A stretch of DNA of 21,430 nucleotides from Acanthaster planci (lineage: Eukaryota > Echinodermata > Asteroidea > Valvatida > Acanthasteridae), in the NCBI RefSeq assembly GCF_001949145.1, contig NW_019091887.1, forward strand, positions 1 to 21,430, read 5' to 3'. A program made the position numbers and the translations under genes. Within the stretch, counting starts at the first letter, position 1; the number at the start of each line of letters is the position of its first letter. Under the pieces are notes generated by a model. The model was not told the origin of the DNA, searched no databases, and was given only the letters and a program-made list of their open reading frames with translations. Positions 1 through 12,100 of the stretch are shown here, piece after piece.

Positions 1-1
1 A

Positions 2-131
2 ACGGGATGTGCAGACAAATTGGTCTTACGATTACCAGAGGAGAGTGGAATCGACAGAACTGGTGTCTTCTTCTCTGAGATGATCAAGAATAACACCAGT
101 ACCAGGATACATATCGTCATCTTAGCCAAAG
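2..131 (+). CDS. Exon: C-terminal strands of an Ig-like domain
   Basis: Open from the window edge, ending at the donor AAAG|GTGGGG in phase 1. The reading contains [12 protein letters not shown], close to the D-x-G-x-Y/F turn before the F strand of Ig domains, then [15 protein letters not shown] as a final beta strand with possible N-glycosylation sites. The upstream part of the domain is outside the window. An AG at 13-14 would also give a phase-1 start at 15, but no polypyrimidine tract is visible in the few bases available, so the true 5' edge of this exon is unknown. Confidence 0.6.
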
Positions 132-3100
132 GTGGGGAATTATCTCAAGACATTCGGTATTAAAGAAGTCAGTAGCATAGTTATGAGAAGTAATATATTC
201 GTGTCGTCCTCGGGTACCGATGGCTGTTGGGTAATTTATGAATACACTTTGAATTTGCCTTCCCATAGTTTCCTGTACCTATATACTAGATGATACATGA
301 CACACTTATTCATCTCTTCTCCAAATGTCAGGAAATAACGTTCACGTGCGTCCCATTCAACGAACACAGACAGCAAATATCGGAGAATCCGTAATGCTAC
401 AAATGCGCGATGTTAACTCGCCAAGCACCGACTACAGGTGGAGGCATAATGGAGGTGTCATCATTGAATCTTGGAACAACCTTCTGAAAGTCACAATTCC
501 AAACGTAACTGTGGAGAGTGAGGGAATATACGCCTGCTTTGCTTTAGATCAGGAAAACAAACAACTGCATGGCATCACGAGACTCATAGTTAGAGGTATG
601 TTTCTGTAGGTTGTACCCTATTTATCAGCTGTGTCATAAATTGTACTAGGATAACATTTTCATCATGAATAAGTGCTAATCCTCTGTGCAGAGAACCAGT
701 AAACAGTACAGAAATTACGTTTGCAGTTGGTCACTGTCTAAGTAGAGAATAAGTATACTTTAAGAGTATGCTAAGGTAATACATTCTGCGAAGGGATCTT
801 TGTAACCCATTATACTATCCTTTCCTACATACCTTATAGTAAACCCTTGAATTCTTAAACTAGCTTTAATTCAGAATCGTTCATTTACCTGCTCCTTCTT
901 CAAATTAAAGAAAAGACCGTACGTGTGAAGTCAAAAAACAAGAAAACTGTATCGGTAACGCGCGAGCTACTACCATTGCATCTGAAAGTATTGAATATAA
1001 GTGTTAAATTCTCCTTTTTGCAAAAATTGAAAACCCAGTTCTGCCCTTACGTGGCTCAAAGTTATTTGAATTAGGAATCGTATAGCACTTTTTCCCCTTC
1101 ATTGCAAACAGTAATAACAAAGAAAGCACACATCTTTTACCTTCGTGAAAACCAAAAATACTGTTTGGTAGTGGCGTATCCAGTAACCCCCCCCAACGGA
1201 TTTTTACAAATATTTATTTACTTTTCACCCTATGAAAACAACACCAGCAAATAAAAGCAAGGATGTTGGGACCGTGAGTAAGGATTTTGATTTTTTTACT
1301 TCCCAATATTATATTCAATGATCTCGAAGCTCCATTCGTTTTGAATTCGCCCCCTACCCGACACCAAAAGCTGAATACGCCTCTGTAGCTTTGTTGAATT
1401 TATCTCAGTCGGGTTAGGAAAGTTGGGCTCATGTGCATGTGTTTAGTCACAATGATTGCGCTGGCGTTAGATAACGTATTTGATTGGCCAATATCGTCGT
1501 TTTGTCAAAAGTGAAGATGTCTTTATCAGACACGTCATGTCTTCGTTGTCAGCAACTCATGGTAATGATTTGGTCGTGGACATATATTGTCAGATTATCT
1601 AGCCAGAAGATTTCTAATTATGAGACAGAGGTGTGGATTCCAACGACAATTTATCACCAAACGTTTTGAATTTTTTCTTTGCCCTGTATGAACAAAATAT
1701 GTGTCATCTTAACATGCCGTTCTGCTTTTCTGCCGAATGTTTAAAACTGTTTTATAGATTTCTCTTCGCCTAAGGTTTAAGGATCATGCAGTACGTTATT
1801 ATGTGGTTATTTACATAATTATTAGGTTGCCCATTTGGTTTTTGGGATCCACCTTCGTGTCTAAAAACCTGTCGTCGATGCTACAATGGCGGTGTATGTG
1901 ATGACAAGTCTGGTACTTGTGTATGTCCTCCGGGATTCGATGGAGACAGTTGTGAGCGAGGTCAGTAAAAAGGTACTTGGTAGTAGAAGACGTCAATTAT
2001 CTATAGTGTTTTATGGCAACAACACCTACGTAGTATTCATTGCTAGGATCAGTATATAGCTTTTTACACGGCTGTAGAGGGAGAATTCCTCTCATTACTG
2101 TTGTCACTGTTGTCATCGCATTTTTTTCTCATGTTAGCCTCTTATAAAGTCTAAAACTGAATAGGTCAGGCTTATGGTTGCACCATGTAGAAAAATATTC
2201 CTGAAATGAGTGTGTGGTTCCCAAAAGAACTGATGCTGGACACTCGACGTTCCGAACAGTATGCTCTGTTCGTCTTCAGGTGGGTGACTGATTGCCTGGC
2301 TCTGAAGACGCACTGGAGCAGAAAAGCGTGCTGATGGTGGATCTGTTGGACTGAAAGGCTACTGAATGTGGTCACTGATGCGTTTCAGTGTGGTTTAAGG
2401 TTTAGTGGAAGGAGGAACTAGTGACCGTGGGTATAGAAGACCCACTGGTCTGGGAGGGTAATATGGAGTGCCAGATAATTTTGGTGTTGGATGCAGCGTC
2501 TTGAGGTACTGTGTCGTGCTTGTATATCTCGATTACTTCCCTGGTGCGTATTGGGTACCATTTGTTGACTGTTGATGACGTGATCCTTGATACGTGAGTG
2601 CTTGACAATCGCAGATTAGTCGTAGTCCCCTCTGCGTCCATGCGGGATGTGTTCTTTGAGTCAGGGAAGCAATCGAGATATACAAGCACGACACAGTACC
2701 TCAAGACGTTGGATTTAACATCAACAGCATCTGGCACTCGATATTATCCTCCCAGGCCAACGTGTCATCCATACCCATGCTCACTAGTGCCTCCTACCAC
2801 AAAACCTTACACCACACTGCCACGCATCAGTGACCACACTCAGTAGCTTTTCAGCCCAGCGGATCCACCATCAGCAAGCCTCCCTGCTACAGTAGACTCA
2901 TATCATCCTCCCCAGCAGTTGTAACTAGCATCTTCAGAGGCAGGAAACCAGTCACCCTCCTGAAGACGAGTAGAGCATACTGTCGGAACAAAGAGTGTTC
3001 ACCATCAGTTCTTCTCAGAACCCCACACCCATTTAAGAGATTTTTTCTACATAGTGCAACCGCAAGCCTAACCTTTTCAGTACTTCCACCATGCAAAGCT

Positions 3101-6100
3101 ATTCTTATCAAAGCCTGAAACGTTAACCCTTGATGGAGCGCTTCCAAAACCCTTGTTTAGGAAAACCAATGTGCACAAACAGGGGATTTGTCAACTTTCG
3201 TCGTTCAGTTGCCTCTGAACTCTACAACTAAACTCATAAAATGGCATTTTGTTTTTCAACCCTTTGATTTTATGGAAACTTGAAAATTGCTTGGCTTAAA
3301 AGAGAAATATTCTGCCAAATATTGACCTATTTCTCTCCAAAATCCAAACTACATACAGATGAGTGCATTACGGGGGTCTGGTATGCAGATGAACATGATA
3401 CGAACTGCAGTTTGTGGTAGGCTTTCGGCACAAAACAAAAGTGGAAACAGACCGATATATTTTAAAGATTTTGTGAATAATAAGGAAATGAAGTTAAAAC
3501 AACAATCTACTTTTACGAAAGATATTAAATCTAACATATACTTAAAAAAAACTTCTTCATGTCAACTCAACTGAATTAAGAACCCATCGACTGCAGATAT
3601 ATAAATCTTTGTAACGTTGTACAACCTCGTTTTCATGCAGGCGCAGGACATGAAAATAAGGGCCTATATGAACAAGGAGGCCTGAGATATTTGTCAGAAT
3701 TGAAAGGTTGTCAATGAAATTCGTTATTTACCTATCTCCAGGTGACCTTTGCAAAATATTACTCGAAGAGGACTAAGGGAAAATTTCAACATGAGTGCTT
3801 CATGAGGTGGATTTGGTTAGAAATCATTCTTCCCAATATTATCGAACGTGATAGGATGGCCCCAATGTACCAGTAAATTCGCCATAGGCGGACCGCAGAA
3901 GGGTTCTGTAAACTTGCTGCGTGACCTTTTACTTTGAGGCAATGCAAGAAAGTTGAGCGAATTTGTAACCAATAAAGTGGAAAGAAATGAAAGGCCCATT
4001 GTAAATTTACTGTGACTGTCTTCATCGTGATGTGATATTGTATGGATATCGCAGGTCATGGTCGTCATATGTTTGGCAAGACTGCTGATCAGCGATGTTC
4101 TAGCAGCACTGATCCACACCACGACACTTGCCGGGGGCGTTTGTTCTGTCTACCAGACCCTTATGGATGCTCCTGTGCTGCAGGTTACAAAGGGTTAGAC
4201 TGTATGGAAGGTATCTAGTTAATAGATGTACTTATGTCATTTTCTAAAAACAAGGGGATTTAATCTGTGTGTGACAGGAATGCAAGTTTGGGGTTGGAAG
4301 TTAATTGAATTATAAAACCACTTGTTTAAATACTCTCTATGCTGTTTGTCTTTGGTTCTTAAGTCTGCGTTTATGTATCTGAATGAAGATCAGGAACACG
4401 ATAACATTTCCTAAGCATAAAACGTTTGTGAGAATAGCAATCAGTATTTAGACACAATGACCCCGGGGAAAAATGTTTTATAATAGTTCAGGATTGAATT
4501 CCTTATCTTTTTTTGTTATGTCCCTTATCAATGTCAATTGTTAGACTGTGATGATGGGACGTTTGGTGCAGATTGCAAGCAGACTTGTCACTGTGCTCCA
4601 GGAGGGACGTGCAGTAAAGATACAGGAGAATGCAGCAATGGTTAGTGGAGATACTCCACATTAATTTACATTCAAATGTTAATTTATATTATTTTAATTC
4701 ATATGTTTGCATGATTAATGAATAGCAATTAAATCTATTGTGGGAAAAATTGTGATGTTACTTTTACAGCTCATGTCAGATTTATTTGTTTGGACAAATT
4801 GAACTTTGTGTTGGTGTTTGTTCTGTCAGGTTGTACGGCATCCTTTTTTGGAAGTAACTGTCAGTGTTCAAGTAAGTTGAATCTACAATCAGTCAACAAA
4901 ACGATTTTACAGCTGTATTTATCCGAAAAGTCATTGGAAGGAAAGTAGTTGGAAGGAGACTACGCCCCCCGTAGTTTTGCCATTGGAGCGGACGTTTCAT
5001 TTTCGTTTATAAAGTATTCAAGGCTTTTGTGACTGAAACATTTTATCAAAATGACAGAGCCTTTGCAGCTTTGAAACCCCTAAGTATCTGAAAGTTGCAA
5101 AGGCTCCGTCAATTTGATTGATACAAATTCTCTAATAACTGCATTGTTTTCATGACGCCTTGAAGCCACCTTTTGCACTCTCAGCTCAGAATGGCGTGCT
5201 TGGGCTTGAAGTGAGGTCAGGCGACCCCCATCAACTGTTCGTTAAGTGGCAACCAGATCCATGCGCTTCCGGCTACGAAGTGACAACCAGGAACGAGGGT
5301 GAAGACATTGTATCTCAGGAATTGATATCGGGAAACACTTACCATTTCGTCACTGGTCTAGAGTTACCATTGAGCCATAGACTTTACATTCTACCAGTCT
5401 ACCCAGAAGATAAACGTGGACCTGAGGTGACATTTCCACAAGCAACCAGTAAGACCACAGGTTTATGAAGTAGGAATCAATATCATAGGCTGTTTATTAA
5501 TCCGCTATTACAAAAATTACAAGACATTATTCAATTTACATGGCTGAATGTTTATCTTCTGACGAATAGCTAATCAATTCTCAGTTCGTGACATTTTCAA
5601 AATACATATATGATTTGCATTTTTCATCCTGTGACATTATTTCTGTGACATTTAGGTCAAGTAAAATTTCATGATCTTTCATTAATTAAACCAGTGCCCT
5701 CAGTGGATTGCACAGTGGTTCCTGCCTCATCAGCAGCAGTCGCTGGGGGAATTGGAGCTGTTGTGATCCTGATCCTCTTGGTACTAACCGCTATTGTGCT
5801 TTATAAAAGGTAGGTATATTGAATAAAATTCATAAGGCGGGACTGACAACCACGAATTGCGACAAATATGGTACGCTTGAAAATATGGCTACTCTTGGAT
5901 ACCGAGGCATTTCTAAACACAGTTTTAAAGTTCTGAAATGCAAAGACATCGAAATGACTAATACTGAAATTCATTCATCCCAACTACACACTTTTGCTGG
6001 AGTTATTGTCGTTGCTGAAACAGCTTACGAATGGGATAACGAGGCTCATTTTAACAAGAAGAAGAGATTACACAATATGGTAGGCCTAATCTCTGCGACA

Positions 6101-9100
6101 TTTAAAAAATCCGCAGAGATAAAAGGATCCACATATCCCCAAATATCGTCACAGTTTTCACGAAGAGACAATTTCCCATTGCATTGCAAAACATAGGTTT
6201 TGAGAAAAGCGCATTTGAAGTTGGTCTCTTTTTCAAACACTGAATTTCGTAGACTTTAGTGTTCCTTTAAATTCACCAATGCTACTCCATGAAAGAGGGG
6301 AGTTACATGACGAAACTACAAAACAAATTTTTGTAGAGGTTAATTAATTAAAGTTGTTTATTTTGTAAACAAACAAGATTGTCTGTTCGTAAAATCCTAA
6401 GATTTGTACTTAAAATTGTGTCTTCGTGAAAACTCAACACACAGTACACGCTCTCGCTATAGCGCGTGTGCCAGGTGCAACATTGTTACATTTGTTTACA
6501 TTGGCCGGAGTCAAATTGTCTCTTCGTGAAAACTGCAAAACCAGTTGGGCCCATGGTTTTGATCTTTTTGCAAACGTTATATTTATGGAAGAAAAATTAA
6601 ATCTTCGTGAAAACTAAGAAAGTAGTTTAGTTAAGATAAACGTGATTTGGGTGATTCAAGCAGATTTGGTAAAAAATGATTAAAGTTGTACGCAGTGCAA
6701 ATCCTAGTTGATTTTGCCAAAAAACCAGAAACTTTTTAAAAAATCATGATTTGGGGGTTAAATTGTCTCTTCGTGAAAACTGTGACGATATGTTTATAAC
6801 TTTTTCCAATGATTTCATGTAATCATCATGGCAGGCATACACCACAAGCCTGTAGACTCCCATTGGCTAGACCCCAACCACTGCAAAGTAAGAACGTTTG
6901 AACGATCAGTATCCCAGAGACGCGCATATGACCGGGAAATGACCTGGTAGTAAAACATACCTGCCTCGCAGATTGGAGTTATTTTGGGGGCGTGGCTACA
7001 AATGTACTTCCACAGTAGCATAATGAACCTGGGGGATTTATTGACTGCCATGAAATAGTCGCACAGGTTCAGGCCTGACCGGGGACTCCAGAAATTGAGG
7101 TGGTGATGATTGTCTCCGCGTGCAGAAATGTTCCCCCTTTTGGTTCCAAGGGTTTTAAACTCGTTGAATTATAAACGCCCACTGTTAAGTAAAAGAAATA
7201 GGTGAAACATAAAGCCAAATTGTTTATTTTGATGTTTCTTGTGGGACAGGGAGCTTTGTGATTAAATCAGTTCATAAAATCTCTGAAATCCTGTCCAGTT
7301 GTTTATACGAAAAGCTTTTACTTCAAATGTACGTGAAAACTGAGAACGTTTTGTGAGGGTCATTGGTTTTCCCACTAGTAGGAAAAGCACACGGTCAATA
7401 ACAAAGGCTGCACGCCCATTAGCATCAATACAATCACAAAGACAATGGGTACCAGTTTGCGGCTTTGAACTTAAGAAATCGAGGATCAGCCTCTTTCAGA
7501 AAGTACATGCATCTAGATTTGTTTAAATCTTTCTCCAGGAGGTAGTTCCAAAGGGGCTTAATCTAGCAGAAAAGTGACAGTTGATTAAAAGCGGAAAATA
7601 CTTTAAGAAATTCATTGCACGTACAGCTATATTGACATATAGAAGAATTTTCATCGAAGTAGCCTCAACTGATTTAACCTTTCGATTAAAGACCTTTTAG
7701 GAAAGACCTGCATGGGATTCTTCTCCTTTATAAATCGCCTTTCATTGACAATAACAGATAATGACTAATTCCTTTTGATTTTTTTTATAGAAAAAGACGT
7801 CTAGAGAACGGGCTTCATGACGTTCGTAGTGATGCTTCGCCGCAAAAGACAGATCAAACTTTTGAACCAGGTAGGCTTCTTATCAATTTAAAGGAGAATG
7901 AGTCTAACAGGGCCGTAAAAAGAAAAGACACTCAGACTTTAGGTGTCTTTTTATGGTGATACAGTCAGTTGTTTGGTTGAAAGAATTTAAATATGACGAA
8001 TGGCTCAAAGCTCTTCTACAAGATTTTTCGTAGCGGCATATTTGGAGTGCTGTCTCAATCGCAAATTCTCCAAATAGGCCGGGTATCAAATTGTAAAATG
8101 TTTAACGCAATCTTCTTTTTAGATATGCCCTATGAGGTTCCACAGCCCGTCCCAGAACCAGCACCCTACATGTCTCTAGACGATGGTGTAGTGAGCATAG
8201 AAACCCCAGTTAATACACCCAGAGCAAAACCTCACACTTCTCAAACATCAAAGATTGAAACAGCTTATGAGGTTCCTGAGCCTACTGTGGAACCTTCCGC
8301 GTATGCATCCACCAACGATGAATCAGCAATCGAGTCCTCAACAGGACCACATGAACGGAAACTAAAGTCCAAACTTCTTCCTAAACCACCCACCTCTCAT
8401 GTGGCCGCCTCTGACGCTGATACTTACGAAGTTCCACAAAGCGCAACGTATGCGTCTATAGACGACAATGGACCGGAAAAACCTGCGCAGTCCGTCGAAC
8501 GCACTCCAAAACAAACATCGAAACCAGACTCACTCCTTGCTAGATCACAACCAGTGAATGGAGGGGATATAAACGAACAGCTTGTGCAGAAGCTGTTCAG
8601 CCGAATTTCGTTGGTTCGTGTGGACAAGCTTGCGGAATACATTGACAAGAAAGAGAAAGCTGGTCAGAATGGTTTCCCCGCCGACTTTAAAGTAGGTGGA
8701 AATGTAATCATTAAAATGAAGTCTCGTGTGGTTCAGCAACACTTAGCCTTAGAGGGAATAATAGGTCAGGGTCACGTAGTTTATAGAGAGGGGTGCGAAC
8801 GTTCGTGATCACAAATAATAGTTAGTTTTTCTTAAGCCTGGCAAATTTTGTTAACGCCTGTTTTAAGACAAGGGGGTTGGTATTTATTATTTTTTGACTG
8901 TCAGAACAGACAAATTGGAAATGAAATGGAACATTGACCAGGGAGAGGCACGAACAAGCAAAGCGTAGGACGGTTCTGTTGCCTCGGTGATAGATCTAAA
9001 ACCACACAAATGCCTGCACGAGATTGACACTGCGTGCATACATCGAAACTGTCTTAAGTTAATTCCAGTACAAAAGGTCGGAAAATTTAGTCCAAGCAAA

Positions 9101-12100
9101 AAAAAAGCCCGGAAACATACAAAAATAAGTGTCACGAAAAAGGAAAGAATTGGCGAAGAAATAATGCCTCTTGGTGAAAAGAAATTCCTATCATGGGTAG
9201 GTCTAAGTTGTTTGTTTAAAGAATGACGATTTGTCTTAAAGTGCGTCTTTATGGTCATTGGATTTGTGTTCAAATGCAGTACTCCATTATCTTCGGGGGG
9301 GGGGGGGGTTGAAACAGTTGTTCTTGAATTTCTTGCAGAGGTTTGATGGTACGAGTAATAGATTTAAGCAATCAGCTTAAAACAACCAAATCAAAACCCA
9401 ATCAAGCCGACCCAACAAAGCTCAACAGAAATCTAACCAATGAGACAACGTTTGATATTTCTTACTCCAGACTCTTCCAGATGGCCAATTACACCCAGCA
9501 ACTGTGGCAGTGAAACCGCAGAATAAAACAAAGAATCGAGATGTAAACCTCCTTGCCTGTAAGTGCCGGCCAGTTTCTTAACAGTCATTGCGCGAAGACG
9601 AACAAAATTGACCTTACTAAGTATACGTGAAGTCATATTCCTGCGCTATTTTGGACTCTGTTTTTGAAATTGTACTTCTTCGAGATATCTTTGTGTCAAG
9701 TTCTAGTTACATCACAAGCTTATAAAAATATGCACCATGGGAAATGTGATTAAACTGCACATAAATCTAGGATGGGCAGGGTGTGATATCACTGCTGTTT
9801 GTCATGTTTTCGTTTATAGATGACCATTCCCGAGTCGTGTTGAAGCCACTGAAGGATGACCCTCATTCGGATTACGTCAACGCTAACTACATCGATGTGA
9901 GTTAAAATAGACTTGTATACAGTACTTGTGTGACTTAAACATATCTGTCGGAAATAATCGCATTAATGCCATGTGTTATGATCCTCTGGCCTGGATCCAA
10001 CATTGCCTACGTTCGATCTTATTTTAATAAATCTTTGTGGAATAAGTATGTTTGAATGATTGTACCTGCATTTAGATAGGTAATTTAGAGTCCACACATC
10101 GTATAACGATTTGAACGTAAATGTACATTTTTATTTCAGGGATTTCGAGAGAAGGACAAGTATCTAGCCAGTCAAGGTAATTTGTGTGACAAGTTACTCT
10201 TTAGTGTTTAAACTTGATAACAGCTTTGATTACTTTGTGTTAGTGTCAGTCCTGGAAGAATCAAAATCTGCAACTGTTTCTGTCGACAACCTGTCACAAA
10301 GGGAGACATGACAGGGCACATTTATTAAGAAGAAAAAAATTGTCTATTCAAAACAATGTTTTCTTAAAGAACCTACAGAGCCGACCACTGGAGATTTCTG
10401 GCGTATGGTGTGGCAGTTGAATGTGGATAAGATTGTTATGCTCGCCAACACAACGGGAAATAACAAGGTACGTTAAGGATATCGCCGTGATTATTTTTTG
10501 TCGTAACACGTTTGAATTCTAAACTGTAACATTAGGTGCATCAATCGAAGTTGGACAGTGAGTCTTTCACAAAAGGCAATTCGAAAGATATGAAGTTTCT
10601 AACTACATTTACGGTTGTAGTCCTCCCTCTGAAACTTTTCAAAAAAGGTGTGTAAAATGAAAAAAAGTATCATTAACTCTGGCTCGACAGCGCAACAGAC
10701 CACTATATCAAGAGGCTTTCTCAACAATAGCACTTTCTGGCCTTGTAATTGTTTTTATACCGACAGCCTCAGAAATGTTCAAAGAGGCTGCACTTTTTTC
10801 ACATGGTTTGGTAAACCTGAAGTCTTTTAATCGGTTTAGATGGGTGTCAAAGCAAAACGACTTGTTGCTCAAGCTTGGACGTAACTTAAGATCGGTGTTT
10901 CTCATTTGGAAACAATGTATTCAGCTTGATTACCAGCAGTATTGGCCTGATTCCGGATTTACTAACTACTCTGACATCACCGTATGCATTATCAAAGAAG
11001 AAAAGTTTGCTGATTATACAATTCGAGCTCTTCAGATAAATAAGGTAATATATCACCACAAATAATAAAGTAATACAATAAATATAACATTATTTTTAAT
11101 TTGTTGGTTACCCAGTCTTATTCATAGTTTGACCTCCAGTTTGATAGCAGTATTTGTTATTTTATGCGCAGGGAGATACTTTCTGGATAGTCTCAATTTT
11201 ACCCACATAGCTACTCATTTGTAACCTCTTGAGAAATAATTTTGTCTGCAATCAGATAAATAAACTAAGGCAATTAAAATTTCCAGGCATCATATAAAAC
11301 ACTTCAATGAAATTTTGAAGAGGTTTTAACACCTTTTCTTTTGTATTCATAAGTTAAAATAAGGAATTCCATAGAAAAAGAACGCACTCTTTTCAAATTG
11401 TTCTTTTACCCAGTTTTTCAGTACAGGAAAGAATAGACAGGTGAAGCAGTTTCACTTCAACGCTTGGCCAGACACGGAGCCACCAGAGCACCCGGGTGCT
11501 TTGGTGAACTTCATTAGCGTAGTAAACAAAGAGCCGCACCAGGGACATATTGTTGTACACTGCAGGTATGGAATGTGTAGGATTTGCTGTCATTAGGAAA
11601 AAGCCAGAATGACACTTTAAACGAGAACTTTTTCTAGCCCCACGGTTTGATTTTGTGAGGTTTTTTAGTCTGTAAACTATTTCTTTTTAAATTGCCGTTT
11701 TATTTAAAGGCAGTGTTTAATGCAGGTATTAAAGTTGATCTTGACTCTCGACAGTACTTGACAAATAACCGTATGTAAGTCACAAGGAGGGACAGCGTCT
11801 TAAATATTTTCACAACAAAATGTTCTTCAACCATAATTTGTTTTTTATCTTCCACATAGTAACGGCATTGGCCGCACAGGGACTTACATTGCTCTGGACT
11901 CCATGCTAGATCAGTTGCTGGAGGAGAGAAAAGTTGATGTCCTCAGCTTCATCTATCGAATGCGACAAAAACGAATTAATATGGTGCAAACTCTGGTAAG
12001 AAACAAAGTGCTTTGAGCTTGATGCAACAACAATTAGAAGCGCACATTGCCTAAAAAATCTAGAATTTAGACTGAAAGCGACACAGTTTCCGCGCTTTGT

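Larger units (their letters stand above)
5810..7790 (+). other. Intron 8 with dispersed short-repeat family
   Basis: 1981-bp intron between the transmembrane exon and the first cytoplasmic exon. The open frame at 5819-6196 starts inside the intron right after the donor and has no domain signature, so I treat it as chance. The middle of the intron carries the TCTTCGTGAAAACT repeat family described separately. The remainder up to the acceptor TTTTTTTTATAG shows no recognised feature. Confidence 0.65.

Noticed and set aside
2598-2846. 82-codon plus-strand open frame
   Set aside because: It is an out-of-frame reading of the right Penelope-like arm; the conserved KHDTVP reading lies in another frame.
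5819-6196. Open frame of 125 codons just after the transmembrane exon
   Set aside because: It begins inside the intron right after a strong donor, has no domain motif, and the KR|KRR junction to 7791 is in phase. It also ends within the inverted-repeat region.
7923-7951. 9-bp hairpin AAAAGACAC/GTGTCTTTT with T run after exon 7791-7870
   Set aside because: It looks like a bacterial intrinsic terminator, but this is a eukaryotic intron; most likely chance.
7993-8122. Upstream extension of the juxtamembrane open frame
   Set aside because: A strong acceptor CTTCTTTTTAG at 8112-8122 and phase agreement with exon 7791-7870 place the exon start at 8123.
8887-9273. Open frames on both strands in intron 10
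   Set aside because: Low complexity (Lys-rich on plus, Phe-rich on minus), no splice context, and the PTP reading passes directly from 8691 to 9471.
10775-11065. 96-codon open frame treated as a single exon
   Set aside because: Only 10925-11044 fits PTP homology and phase. The upstream part lacks similarity to the domain and would add residues between KIVMLA and QQYWP.
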